The position numbers and the translations under genes were made by a program. Of a stretch of DNA of 64,000 nucleotides, positions 10,320 through 22,298 are shown one piece after another (positions within the stretch are counted from its first letter, which is position 1; each line of letters starts with the position of its first letter). The notes beneath the pieces were generated by a model that was not told the DNA's origin, searched no databases, and saw nothing but the letters and a program-made list of their open reading frames with translations. Origin of the DNA: Eustoma russellianum (taxonomy: Eukaryota; Streptophyta; Magnoliopsida; Gentianales; Gentianaceae); NCBI GenBank assembly GCA_036186865.1, contig AP025056.1, positions 29,912,011-29,976,010 on the forward strand, written 5' to 3'.

Positions 10320-12841
10320 TGTAGCGCCCTGCTCCCGAATCCTAACATCGGGAATGGTGCACCCGCCGTATCTCACTAAGGAGAATACAAGGCGTCGAAT
10401 CAACTTTCTACATGTCCGAAAATACGTAGAAATTTTTCTCGCGGAAACGAATTTCCATAATATTAAATTACCCGAATAAAGAAATCATCAATAAAACACT
10501 AAATCCATAATGACAATAAAGTCACTGTGCCAACCTCTAACTGCTATCAGTCTAAACAGGGTAGTGTCCGATGAGACCCCAATAAAATAACGACAGACAG
10601 CCGCAAGGTCTCCTCGTATCCTAGGTGCGACCGTCAGTATGCCCATACTACCGTGTCAGCCTCGTCCTCAGCAAAGATATAGTCGTACGCTTCTTCGTTC
10701 TCACCTGGTGGGGGGGGGAAGTAGGGGTGAGTGACGGGAAATCACCCAGCAGGCACCTGCCTCCAACTCGTACAAGACTAGCATACTAAAATGATATAAC
10801 AAATAACACATAAAACATGATATCACATAAGCATATGAAAGACTGCGGAAAGTAATTCACTCCAGATAAAGAATGCGCAACATCATGATGCATGTCCTAC
10901 TATGCATGTCACACGCAACAAAGTCATGTTACACAGAATACCGATATCTCCACCGTGTAATACATGAACCCGGGTCCTACTGAGTGGCTGCAGGTCGTAC
11001 ACCCCACAGTCACCATACTGAGTGTGCGTGGCCGCGCCACCGCACACCATCTTGAGTGTCGTGGCCCCGCCACCGTACACCATCCTGAGCGCCCGTGACC
11101 CGTACGTCACGACCCGCCATCATGCAATGCACATGCCATGAATGCAAAAACACAAACGCCTGAGGCCCCTGGCCCATCCTCACCATCCTCCGGCACTCAA
11201 TTCTAGGTTCACTTATTATCGAGTATTGATTTAGTGTTGTTCGGAGTCAACTCCATTTTCCCACTTTTCATATACATTCATCGGGCTTTTTCCATATTTC
11301 TCCTTATTTTTCTCCTATTTATTTCTATTTATTTCCTAATTATCTAAATTAGATAAATTATCACAATTACCGAATTTTAATGAAAATAACCTAGTTTCAT
11401 CAATTTATAATTTCTGGAATTTATGTATAATTTTCCGATTTTATTTACATTTTTCCTATAATTATTACTATTTAAAATTAATTAAATGACATTTATAGAA
11501 TTTCCAGAAATTCAAAATTATATTATTTTTTTTATTTTATATATTTTTTTTCTGTTTAATTGGGCCAGCCAACTGGGGCCCGGTCCGTTGGCCATTCGGC
11601 TCGGCCCGCGGTCGGCTCAGTAGATTATTTTATTTTATTATATTATATATATATTAAGTAAATGAGTCAGACCTACGCATAATCGGCCCGCTACACAGAA
11701 ATTTGATGAAAATCATTTAATTTCAGTATTTTATAATTTCTAGAATTTATTTATGATTTTCTGATATTTACTTATATTTTTCCTATATTTAATACTATTT
11801 TTTTATCAATTAAATAACATTAATAAAATAAATCCTAGAAATTCTTTTGATATCAAATTCATCCCTAACTTCAAATCTGCACGCATCGCGTAGACCGCAT
11901 CATTCCACAGTCTCAAAACGCATGCGCAAAGGTTATACTATTTTGATTATCAAATTTTTCCCTAAAATCAAAACCAAGGTAGTTTTACTATTCTGATTAT
12001 CAAATTTTTCCCTAAAATCAAATCCAGTCCATGCAAAAGAGTATACGCATTCCACAGTCATCAAACACAGTAATCAAACGCATTCCACAGTAATCAAATA
12101 CAGTAATCAAACGCATTCCACAGTAATCAAAACTCATGCTTTTCACAAATCAAGCAACATAGTATATATTTCAACAATTAAAAACAATAAACACATAATA
12201 TATCACCAAAGCATGCTGGAATTTGTACCAATTAAAGGAGAAAAAGGGAACCTACCTATTTGCGGTCAAACTACGCGATTGAAATAGACCCGGTGGCCTT
12301 TTCTCTTCCTCTTCTTCTTCTCTCTTTTCTTTCCATCTTCTCCTCTTCCAGCCGTTGCCCCCTTTCTCTGCTTTTGATCTCTTTTTTTTTATTCCTTCTA
12401 CTCACTTTTGATGCCCTCTTTTTTTTCGTGACATTTAACGGGTTAATAATGCTAGATTGAGGGAGGCGGTTACAAATCTCCCCCTCAATCATGCCCACGT
12501 CCCCTTTTTTTTTTAAAAAAAATTTGTTATTATCTTAAAATTTTCATTTATTATCTTTATTTAATTATTTAATTATTATTATTATTATATTTTTTTTAAG
12601 AAGCTATCCTACGAAACCTTTCTTTTCTCTTTTTTTTTTCTTTTTCCTTTATCTTATATTATTTATTTTTTATATTTTATCTTACTTTATACGTATGTGA
12701 CAATTTTATATAGTTATCCTACGACTCGACATAATCGTTACGCTACGGTTAATTTAATTTTGGAGGGTTGTTACACTCAACAACTACTCTAGTTTTAAAT
12801 TACCCCTTAACGGCTAATTCGAAAATTTCCGGGGTATAACA
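10320..12841 (-). repeat. Element A right LTR (5' LTR)
   Basis: 2,522 bp, the partner of 4389-6868. The length difference is explained mainly by one extra unit in the ACAGTAATCAAACGCATTCC-type array (about 12043-12130) plus homopolymer changes. Ends TGTAGCGCCC and GGGGTATAACA. It contains the hairpin at about 10731-10755 and the GC-rich array at about 11011-11100. Confidence 0.93.
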
Positions 12842-14100
12842 GAGAGTGTCCGGCCTTAGGAGGGAAAAGATAACATAATAATGGCTTGTCTTGCATGCAT
12901 GAAGAAGAATAGCAATTAGGGTGGTTAGTTATTAGGTAGAATTTTTTTAGGAGGTAATTAAGTAGGTGAAACTTTTTTATTCTAATCCGTTGAAGGCTTA
13001 GGCCTTTCTAGATTTTTCAAAACAACTTAAGGGGTATTTGGGAGGGAAGTGGCCGGCACTTAAGAGGCACTTAGGTCACTTCTCCTTTTCCATGATGCCC
13101 TAATGCAATTCTATTTTTATAATATTTTGTAAGGATTAATTTGAGTAAATTGATTATTATTATATTCATAACTTAAAATTGCTTCTAAGATTCTCGTATA
13201 TTGCCATCAAACATGAAGATTACACTTATAATTAGGCAGTTACAACATAATTCTATTGCTGGTGAAATTCTGGGAATTTATAGTATGGGTTTCGCACAAT
13301 TAGAAATTGTTCTATGGTCAGGGTGGATTCAATAACTGCCTTTAATTTCTCCTCATGAACAAAATGAGAGACGACCATTTAGGGGGCAATGACTATTATA
13401 TTTTCTTGTTTGCGAATGCATGTTCGGTAACACGACCCAGCCCAGGAGCAGGCTGCAACAAAGAGTACTATACAAATAAGACAAACAGTGGACATATAAA
13501 ATTTATTTTAGTCTACTCGGATCTGCTGAGTCAGTTAGCTAAGTTCTTAGTTGGCGGCTATCAAATCTAATGAAATACAAATCTAATGCCAGACTTTTGT
13601 TGATTAGTCTGTAGCTAACTGTTCCATTTAGGCATAAATCAGCAACAAGAATGTACATTTGTTTAATGAAGAAAGGGCAGGTTCTGTTGCAGCAAAAGAC
13701 AATATTCGAAATCACGTGAGCTATGACTGAAGATTGCGGAACAATTATGGCCATAGTTTCAGTCTCATGCGGTTTGAGGAGTTGTCCTACTGGAATGAAG
13801 AATGAAGGAAACGAATTGGAGGGGAAGAGATATTGGGGAAAGAGAAGGGGGTGAATTATAGAGGTTGTGAAGAGGATGAAGTTGGGTGCAATTTGAAGGT
13901 GAAGTTGGGTGCAGCCTTAGGGTAAATTATAGGTGTTTACACGATTTGGAGGGAAAGGTTAGTTGGGGAAGGATGGAATCTAACGTGGCATATCCATTTC
14001 AGCAAAAAAATATTTTAAAATAATGTTTTTGACCTTTACAGCCACCAGCAGGTAATCATTTGGTTACCGGTTGTAAGTGAGCCATTACCCTAAAAGACTA
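12842..14100. other. Target duplication, family D continuation, then unrecognised sequence
   Basis: 12842-12846 is the GAGAG target duplication of element A. From 12847 the family D repeat continues (GTCCGGCCTT...) to about 13100. From about 13110 to 14100 I recognise no gene, motif or repeat partner in the window. The longest open frames there are about 70 codons with no similarity that I can name. Confidence 0.5.
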
Positions 14101-15765
14101 GCTGTTCAGTGAGTTTATCAACGTTTAACTGTCAACCGAGTAATGTGCCAAACGTTTGGCTACTAAGTGAGATTCCCTCAATAAAGAATCAAGAACAAGA
14201 GGAGAGAATAGCAAGAATGATCTACAACTTTTGCTTTCAAGTGTGTGTTCTTCTTCTTCACCTTTGCCTCCTATTTATAGTGTGTAATAGGCCTTGAAGA
14301 TAAGACCTCAAACGTGTCAATGCCTCCATCATCAACTCTTAGTTGTTTTCACATCATTGATTGACCACATAATCACCTTGTACACTTGGCAACATAAAGA
14401 AACATAATTGGTCCACCTTGGAACACCATTTGGCCGAAACTTTGTCTTGAAAAATGACATGAAATTGTGAAGATAATACCCAAGAATAAGATCGAATATT
14501 CTCTCAATTTCTTGACATGAGAATAGGGCATGTGATGGATGAAATTTTGAACAAAAAATCAGCTGCCAACAGCCCACACTAGCCTTTATTTTTTCAACTT
14601 AGAAATTTCCAAGTTGGCAATTTCGCCAACTAGTTTGTTTTTGGTTGGTCCACTTGTCATCAAGTCATAAAATGAGTACACCACCTTTACCAACTGTATA
14701 TGCACGTTTTTGACCAATATATATGTGTACAAACTCAGATTTATTGAAGAAAAAGCAATAAATAATAATTGACAAGATTATGTCAACATATTATCCAAAA
14801 TTCCTATTTTTTCTCCTTTGTATGCTGTTATAGATTTTGCATCAAGAACACCTTAAAATCTCTGAAAAATGATGAATAAGACTCTCCAATAACATATATA
14901 AGAAGGTCTTCAAGAAAAAAATAGAATGTGACATCGAATATCGTCACATATCCCGCTACCGTTGATAATATCATCAAATAAAAGAACATATTAGAAAACC
15001 ACCAAATAATATTCAAGAATACCATAAATGAATTCCAGAATAAAGATAATAAGATACTCAAAATATTCCTTGAGTAAAATGACAAAACTGCCCTAGGGGT
15101 AAAATGACCAAAATGCCCTTGGTGAGAGAAAACTCTGAAAAAGACCCCCACGGTCAGAAATAGATATAATAACACCTTTTTCATAATAAATAAGATGAAG
15201 ATAGGTCCTTGAATCAGATTCACCATTTCAAATACCTATACAAACTCAAAATACCAATTTTGCCACTTTTTGGTAAGTCGTACAAACTTCCAGGACACAT
15301 TAGTCACACGACATAATTATAATCACCAAAAACACATAATAACAACTTGATAAAAATCTATAAATCATGTTAAAATGAAAAAAACCATTTTATCACATTT
15401 TAAAAAAATGTTTCTAAAAACCCTAGACATCGATCGGTCGAAGTGCCTCTGCTTGAGAAATCGATATCTCACAGTAAGGTTCAGATTTTGTCTTTGAACT
15501 ACATCGATCAATTGATGTAGAGATCGATCGATGTGTCTCAGGTTTAGAGATCGATATCTCATAGTAAGGTCTTGGTTTTTCTCTACGTTACACGGATTGA
15601 TTGATGTGAGGGATCGATATAATCGATCGATCGAAGTACATTAACCTAAGAGATCGATTTTGTTTTCTTCACTTATTCAACTTTATAACATCATATGTGA
15701 CATTTTTATGGCATGTAACACTTAAAATCATAATTTTGAAAATTGTCCAAACATATTTCTCAACA
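14100..15765 (-). repeat. LTR-like sequence of a further copia element (E), probably solo or truncated
   Basis: The right edge reads, on the minus strand, TGTTGAGAAATATG, the start typical of Sirevirus-type copia LTRs and the same TGTTGAG start seen in N-copia. A good TATA motif (CTATAAATAG on the minus strand) is at 14271-14280. The sequence lies inside the remaining end of the left LTR of element C, whose GTGGCTAGTTATGG motif resumes at 15766. No primer site, polypurine tract or coding sequence is attached. I could not find the other LTR end or a matching target duplication, so the left limit is approximate. ATCGATCG-rich degenerate repeats occur at about 15425-15660. Confidence 0.5.
14271..14280 (-). 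promoter_or_regulatory. TATA box of copia E LTR
   Basis: CTATAAATAG on the minus strand followed by GAGG, a near-consensus plant TATA element in an LTR-like context. It probably marks the start of the R region. Confidence 0.5.
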
Positions 15766-15828
15766 GTGGCTAGTTATGGAGGAAATGGGGAGTTGATGGG
15801 GAGATAAGGCTAAAACCCTTATCCTCTA

Positions 15829-15913
<85 letters not shown>

Positions 15914-15926
15914 GTTATTATTATTA

Positions 15927-15982
<56 letters not shown>

Positions 15983-16023
15983 TATATACTATTATTATGT
16001 TTATTTTTTAAACGGCTATAACA
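15766..16023 (-). repeat. Remaining end of element C left LTR, with an expanded ATT microsatellite
   Basis: Matches the end of the right LTR of element C (38045-38173): GTGGCTAGTTATGG, GGGGAGTTGATG, TTATCCTCTATTTTATTATT and the terminal GGCTATAACA. About 150 bp (15830-15982) is an almost pure ATT repeat, whereas the right LTR has only a few units. The rest of this LTR was lost or displaced on the left by element E. Confidence 0.8.
15830..15982. repeat. (ATT)n microsatellite
   Basis: About 50 ATT units with two GTT interruptions, inside the element C left LTR. Confidence 0.98.
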
Positions 16024-16031
16024 TCCCCCCC
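16024..16031 (-). other. Polypurine tract of element C
   Basis: GGGGGGGA on the minus strand, directly before the TG start of the left LTR. Confidence 0.75.
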
Positions 16032-16059
16032 ATACAATAAGTTTCGTCCTTGAAACTTG

Positions 16060-17600
16060 CATACCTTAACCGAAGAGCTGGGGATACTTCTCGCGCATCT
16101 GATGCTCGAGCTCTCAAGTCGCTTCGCGCTCTGTGTGATTAATCCATTGAACTTTGACATAAGGAATCACTCGGTGTCTTAGCACTTGATCCTTCTGATC
16201 CATAATCTTCACTGGAGTTTCAACATACATTGCATCACTTCTTACCTTCAGGGGTCATGTCGAAAGCACGTGACTAGGATCGGATACATACCTCCTTAAC
16301 TGAGATACATGGAATACATTATGCACTTAAGCTATTGTAGGAGGTAATGCAATTTGGTAAGCTAACGTCCCAATCCTCTTCGGTACCTCATAAGGACCAA
16401 TGTATCAGGGTCTCGGCTTGCCCTTCTCACCAAATCTCATCACACCCTTCGTGGATGACAACTTCAGATAGACCTTTGCACCAACAGCAAACTCGAGGGG
16501 TCGTCTCCTAGAATTGGCCCAACTTTTGCTATGACCTTGAGCTACCTTGAGTCTTTCATGGATGATTTTCACTTTCTCTTAGGTCTGCTCAACAAATTGA
16601 GGTCCGATGATGGATCTTTCTCCGACTTCGTCCAAATACATAGGGGACCTACACTTTCGACCATATGAAGCTTCGAATGGTGCCATCAAAATCGCGTTGT
16701 GGTGACTTTTATTATAGAAGAATTCAATCAACTTCACCATCCTGTCCCAGTTCACCTTGAAATCTAGCGCGTATGCTCTCAACATATCCTCTAAGGTATG
16801 AATAGTCCTCTCTAACTGCCCATCAGTCTGGGGGTGAAAAGCATTTCTCAGGCTCAACTCTGTCCCCATGACCCTCTGATAAGTTGTCCAAAACCCGAAA
16901 GTGAACCTTAGATCCCGATCAGATACTATACTCACTGGAACACGATGCAGACTCACTATATTATCCACATAAAGCGTCATTAGTTTCTCCATCGTGGCCT
17001 CACTAGAAATTGGAAAAAAGTGTGCAATCTTCGTCAAGTGGTCAACAATCACCCATATCACATCGTTTCCATTCCTAGTCTTAGGGAGTCCTGAAACAAA
17101 ATCCATAGCGATGTGTTCTCATTTCATTCTAGTATCTCCAATGGGAACATCAATCCTCTAGGTCGCTGATGTTCCGCTTTCACCTACTGACATACTAAGC
17201 ATCTCCCAACATACTCAGCTGCGTGTCTCTTCATACCACTCGATCAATAATTCTTCTTCAGGTCATTGTACATTTTGGTGGCTCCTGAGTAGATTGATAA
17301 CTTAGAATTATGTGCCTTACTTCAGTACCTCCTTTCTGAGTTCTTCCATGTCGGGCACATGAAGTCTACCCTGAAACCATAGACTCTCATCATCAAGCAC
17401 ATGAAATCCCTCCATCTATTCAGTCTTTAGTTTCTCTCAGATGCCTTGTAGTGTCACATCATCATTCTTTGCTTCTTTGATCTGATCTACTAATGTCGGG
17501 GTGATAATCAGGGTCGCTAGAACATTGTCCATGGAATCGACAATATCCAGACCAAACTCCTCCATCTCTCTCTCCATGGCGTCTGTCTCGCGTGACTCGA
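16060..17600 (-). pseudogene. Element C integrase with chromodomain-like tail
   Basis: On the minus strand the order is as follows. A His/Cys zinc finger region (about 17250-17170) reads MYNDLKKNYW...GMKRHAAEYVGRCLVCQ with a stop directly after CQ. The longest intact stretch (17106-16579, 175 codons) begins MDFVSGLPKTRNGNDVIWVI. It has catalytic Asp in MDFV, Asp in SDRD and Glu in DGQLER, so the D,D-35-E triad is visible. After a TAG/TAA-type stop the frame continues to PRP*YIGPYEVPKRIG (GPY/F module), YVSDPSHVLS, and a chromodomain-like end. The enzyme would insert cDNA into chromatin, with the chromodomain guiding target choice. At least four in-frame stops, mostly at former Trp/Gln/Arg codons, make it a pseudogene. 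Confidence 0.88.
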
Positions 17601-17613
17601 TTTCTGGCTAAGA

Positions 17614-19504
17614 TCAAACTCAATTCTATTTTGGCACATGGGGTGTTTATACTCAGCTATTAGCGCAAAATACACACCTCATTTTATGCATATTATGTGT
17701 GACATAATATATATTACATGAGTAGGAAGTTTGAAATTAATCGGAGAAAAATCGCGTAATCGACAAAAGTCAAAAATTCGGTTTTCTACAAACCTACACA
17801 CATGGAACGTTTGTGACATTGATGTAACATGTATCTAGACATTTTTACACATTCAAGGCATGTTAAAGTGTTCTAGAAAATTCAAATTAAGACTGATTAC
17901 AATTTACCATATATGTGTGAATATTATGCATTATTTGACAAAGCTTACTAAAAGAAAATTTCAGCACATGCAGCCTCCTTCACATGCCTATTTCTGCATT
18001 TTTGGAGCCTAGGTGGAGCTTATTTGGCACTTCAATTGGTGGAGGACATGCCACACAAGATTGGTGACATTGAAGAGGGCAACACATAATTAAAGAATTT
18101 AAAAGAAAACACACGCTGAAAATTTCAGTACATGTTGTGTGGTGGCCGATTTTTTGCCTACTATTTGTGTTCAATTTTAACCCAAAATTTAAGGGGATTG
18201 AATTGTGATTATATAGTAGTTATTCACCTTGATTTTGAGCACATTTTTCAGATTTTTTGAAGAAATTCTAGCTCATTTAAAGTGTGCCAAGGTGGATTAA
18301 TGATGGTCAATCAACAAGTTACAACTAGGAGACAAGTCATCCCTCCAATCATATTGTACCAACTAAGCAAGGTTGTGTCATCTTATACACAAGGAAGTCT
18401 TCCAGGGGAATCAAAGACAATTCTCAAGGAGGAAGACTAACCCTAGGGGGCGGCCAAGATGTTATAACGCTAAGCAAAATTGATATTCTTACAAGCATAA
18501 AAAGTAAGACTATTCTCTTCTTCTTCCTTTCTTTTCTCTTGCTCTTAGCCTCAAGCCTATCATTCCTATATTCCATATATTATTTAGGCTTTGATCATAC
18601 CACCTACACTTGTTCATTTCTTGTAAAAGGTTGATCAAGGTGTGATCAAATCTTCATTCGATCGGTGGTGGTGTTCTTGTTGGTTTGTTTGATTGTTTGA
18701 TTGTAAAAGGGTAGAGTTGGTGCATAACTCCAGTCACCCTTATGTTAAGGTGTTTTTGTTTTTAGTGAAAATAGAGGAAAGTGTCCTCAAAGACTGGAGT
18801 ATGTTGTTTTAACCGAACCAGTATAAAAATATCGGTGTTCTTACTTTTCATCACTTTTACTTTCAATTTCTTATTTCTGTATCATTTTCATTAGCACGGT
18901 AAAAATAGCAAACAATTTTCAAAAATGATAAAATGTTTCAAAAACATTACTATACGTCCTAGATTTCATTTGACACAAGTTTCATATCATTTGGATAAGT
19001 ATAAGTCAGTCAAACGTCAATGGTTCTGAGACTAGTGCAATCTGATTCTGAGATTTGCAAAGGTTGAGAACATCAACGTGGTTGACATACATGTCAAAGG
19101 AATTTCAAAAAATTGTTTCAACCCTTTAAATTAAATATCCTGAGGGTCATATCATAAAATTTTCAGTTCATTTGGAGTTGTAAACTAATAGGAATAAATT
19201 TTTCACACTGAGAAAAGTTTCTAGCAGATTGACACAATCTGAATAACAACATTTTTTAAGGTCTTATAATTTGAAGTTTAATCTGAAATTTTTATGACAT
19301 ATACATAACATCTGAAAGTACTTTTTCACCAAATTTCTTAATTTTTGGAGGTCTAGAACCTGATCATCTAGTTAATAAAATACAAGGTCTTAAAACAAAA
19401 ATCTATTTTCAGACGTGGGTAATTGGTAATAAAAAGTTTTCAAAACTAATTTTTCTGCAACCACTATTCAAAACCTCTTCTAGTGGTGCTATACAAGTCC
19501 TACA
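17614..19504 (+). repeat. N-copia LTR-a (5'-truncated)
   Basis: Starts at TCAAACTCAATTC, which corresponds to position 757 of LTR-b, and ends CCTACA next to the primer site. A short deletion at 18466 removes the AAAAGAAGAAGATGG region, including part of the TATA box present in LTR-b and LTR-c. The copy probably lacks a working promoter. Confidence 0.88.
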
Positions 19505-19506
19505 AG

Positions 19507-19518
19507 TGGTATCAGAGC
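19507..19518 (+). other. Primer binding site of N-copia body 1
   Basis: TGGTATCAGAGC, complementary to initiator tRNA-Met, two bases after the LTR end. In body 2 the corresponding site (23360-23371) reads TGGTACCAGAGA, with two changes. Confidence 0.9.
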
Positions 19519-19595
19519 AAGGTTCACCCAGAACAAGAAGATTTAACAATCTTTGTGAAATCGCATCCACTAGCCACACAAACGAGCAAGAAGGT

Positions 19596-20446
19596 ATGTC
19601 AAGCCAAAGGCCTCCACCTTTTGATTGTGAGGTAAATTCTAATTCTGATTTTGATTCTGAACTATCGTATCATGATTTATATGTTCAATATCTTTAATTA
19701 CATAATTTTGCTAAGGCTCTTGCAAAAGAAAAGAAACGCTGAATTGAAGACAAGAAATTGTTAGAATCCTCTAACACAAATTTTGTATCTCAATTGAACG
19801 ATTCAAAAGAGGAGTCGTCTAATTTGATTGTTTCATTGAGATCTGAAATTCAAACCTTGAAATCCGAAAATATGGCAATGAAAGTCGAGATCTCAGATTT
19901 GAGATCAAGAATAAAAGATCTAGAAAAGACGGTAAAACAATTCGATGGAGGAACTTGCATGTTAGATCGTCTCATTTCTTTGCACAAACATGAAACTGAT
20001 AAAACTGGATTAGAGTATATTAAAGATAATCAGGAAAAAACAAATCTACAATTTTTTTATCTTCATCTAAGCTGCAACATGTATTTAAAACGATCTTAAA
20101 GCCTAAGAAGGCGACAACATAATCTAGCGAGCCTCACGTTGTGTCTCATGGCACTACTTCTTTTTCATCATATGGGAAATATAATTATGTGCCATATAGA
20201 TATGAAAGAAAGCCATTGATACATATGCGACATTCCTATCATACAAATACATCTAGATCACGCACTGTGCATACAAACCGAAATGCATTTCAAAAACGAA
20301 AATCTTATTATGCTCATAATGATATTCTTGGCTATACGCCAAATAGACATGCCCATAACATTTATTATATTGCTTCTTTATCTCTTTTCTCACCTTTTCT
20401 AAGACCCAGAAAGGTCACCCTTGGGTACGGAAAGGTACTCTTGTAG
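19596..20446 (+). pseudogene. N-copia body 1 gag-spacer remnant (coiled-coil region)
   Basis: The frame reads MSSQRPPPFDC, an acidic SDFDSELSYHDLYVQYL stretch, then after stops at 19695 and 19740 a heptad-like segment (KKLLESSNTNFVSQLNDSKE through SDLRSRIKDLEKTVKQFDGG). After a frameshift near 20050 it continues with the basic Tyr/His-rich part (SSYGKYNYVPYRYERKPLIH) and ends near a WVRKGTL-like motif in another frame. The same blocks in the same order form the C-terminal part of copia-1 gag, after its zinc knuckle. The protein would be a gag fragment able only to oligomerise. In Sireviruses this gag coiled-coil is a known lineage feature. It is not translatable as one protein now. Confidence 0.85.
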
Positions 20447-20544
20447 AGGGTTGAATCAATAACCCTTAATGACGCACTAAAATGCATGATTTCCATTGAT
20501 ATGTTGATATTTCTCTTAATTGTTACTAATGCCTTTGATGTAAT

Positions 20545-20719
20545 TTACAAAATAAAGGGAGAGAGAAAAGCATGATTTAAGGGGGAGAGATAAAGTTAAC
20601 GGAGAGCACGATATCACGATATTATGAAATTAAAATTAAATTTGTGCATAATTGTAGAGGGAGCGATCAAATTCAAATCATGAACCAATGTTATTTTGTA
20701 AATCATCAAAAGGGGGAGA
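20545..20719 (+). other. Multiple polypurine tracts of N-copia body 1
   Basis: AAAGGGAGAGAGAAAA (about 20555), TTTAAGGGGGAGAGAT (about 20577) and AAAAGGGGGAGA next to LTR-b. Repeated polypurine tracts before the 3' LTR are a recognised hallmark of Sireviruses. Body 2 has the same set at 24417-24580. Confidence 0.75.
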
Positions 20720-20935
20720 TTGTTGAGAAAATAGGTTGGAGTGATTTACAGGTGCATGATTTAAATGTTACGTGCTTACAAAATGCATGAATTTACTTTA
20801 CTTGACATATTTATGTGATAAAAATGCTTTACATGTTTATATATAATGTTGCCGTACTAAAAATCCATGAAGCGTTAATGCTTACATCATTGGCAAATAT
20901 TTGTTGTCTTTATACTATTTTCAGGTGCCATGATT

Positions 20936-20995
20936 AATGAACTAAACTAGTTCATTAAGTGAAGTGCTTAAGTTAATGAGCTAACTAGTTCATTA
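20936..20995. repeat. Two adjacent palindromes in N-copia U3
   Basis: AATGAACT-AAACT-AGTTCATT at 20936-20956, followed 17 bp later by TAATGAGCTAACTAGTTCATTA. Both can fold into stems of 8 or more bp. They are repeated in LTR-c at about 24799-24857, and one copy is kept in copia-1 at 41724-41744. Confidence 0.8.
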
Positions 20996-22287
20996 AATGA
21001 TGACATATTTGGAGAGAGCTATGGCAACAAACTTGAAATGGAAAGTTTCCTCATCTCATTCAATATACATGCCATTTACATATATATTATATGTCCATAT
21101 TTTTTTCAAAAAACACTATATACTTTATTCTGATGTACCATCGACACGTCACATATATTATAAACATACGTCGACATCACACCACTATATACACCTCATA
21201 TTTATGATTATATTGAGGTCTTATATCATATATTACAGGTCATGGTGACGTCAAAACTATAACGACATGTTACAAGGTCATAAACAGAAAATTGTTCTAT
21301 TGGGTGACTACCGAAACTTCACCGACATGTCACGTACTTGCCATATAAAGATGGCCAGCCTATGTAAATCAAAATTTTCCAAACATTTCGTGATCCACAT
21401 GTTACAATCAGCCATAAGGTCATACCATGTGTGTACACACAAATCACCCACAAATTAGCCTAGTTTTATGGAAAATTCAAACTCAATTCTATTTTGGCAC
21501 ATGAGATGTTTATACTCAGCTATTGGAGCTGAATATACACCTTATTTTATGCTTATTATGTGTGACATAATATATATTGCATGTGTAGGAATCGAAAATT
21601 CAGTTTTCTACAAGCCTACACACATGGAACGGTTATGACATTGATGTAACATGCATCTAGACACTTTTTTTACATTCAAGACATATTAAAATGTTATAGA
21701 AAATTCAAATTAAGGCTGATTACAATTTGCCATATACATGTGAATATTATGCATTATTTGACAAAGCTTACCAAAAGAAAATTTCAACACATGCAGCCTC
21801 CTTCACATGCATATTTCTACATTTTTGGAGCCTAGGTGGATCTTATTTGGCACTTCAATTGGTGAAGGACATGCCACACAAGATTGATGACATTAAAGAC
21901 GGCAACACATAAGGAAAGAATTCAAAAGAAAACACATGATGAACGTTTCAGCATATGTTGTTTGGTGGCCGATTTTTTGCCTATTATTTGTCTTCAATTT
22001 TAGCCTAAAATTTAAGGGGATTGAATTGTGATTAAATGGTAGTTATTCACCTTGATTTTGAGCACATTTTTTCAGATTTTTTGAAGAAATTCCAGCTCAT
22101 TTAAAGTATGCCAAGGTGGATTAATTATGGCCAATCAACAAGTGACAACTAGGCAAAGGCAACTCATCCCTCCAATCATATTGCACCAAGTAAGCAAGGT
22201 TGTGTCATATTTTACACAAGGCAATCTTTCAAGGGCATTCAAGACAATTCTCAAGGAGGAAGACTAACCCTAGGGGGCAACCAAGAT

Positions 22288-22298
22288 GTTATAAAAAG
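22288..22298 (+). promoter_or_regulatory. TATA box of N-copia LTR-b
   Basis: GTTATAAAAAG in a conserved GGGGGC..CCAAGATG context. LTR-c has the same motif at about 26182, and LTR-a has lost its downstream half. Confidence 0.55.

Larger units (their letters stand above)
4389..12841 (-). mobile_element. Ty3/gypsy retrotransposon A (complete ends, decayed internal region)
   Basis: An 8.45 kb LTR element. Both LTRs begin TGTAGCGCCC and end TATAACA on the plus strand. It is flanked by a perfect 5-bp target duplication GAGAG (4384-4388 and 12842-12846), and the sequence outside reads as one continuous copy of the family D repeat. Orientation is minus: the initiator tRNA-Met primer site abuts the right LTR and the polypurine tract abuts the left LTR. 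The internal region is only 3.45 kb and keeps fragments of gag, reverse transcriptase and integrase around a 1.5 kb AT-rich segment of unknown origin. It therefore cannot encode its own transposition. The LTRs differ at few positions, mostly C/T changes, so insertion is fairly recent compared with C. Confidence 0.93.

Noticed and set aside
13110..14100. Possible host gene in the one stretch not assigned to an element
   Set aside because: Frames are no longer than about 70 codons, with no splice-linked exons, no promoter context and no recognisable domain.
19506..19600. Start of N-copia gag at the ATG just after the LTR
   Set aside because: The frame begins in the primer site itself; the ATG at 19596 precedes the recognisable sequence, and both are in a dead frame.
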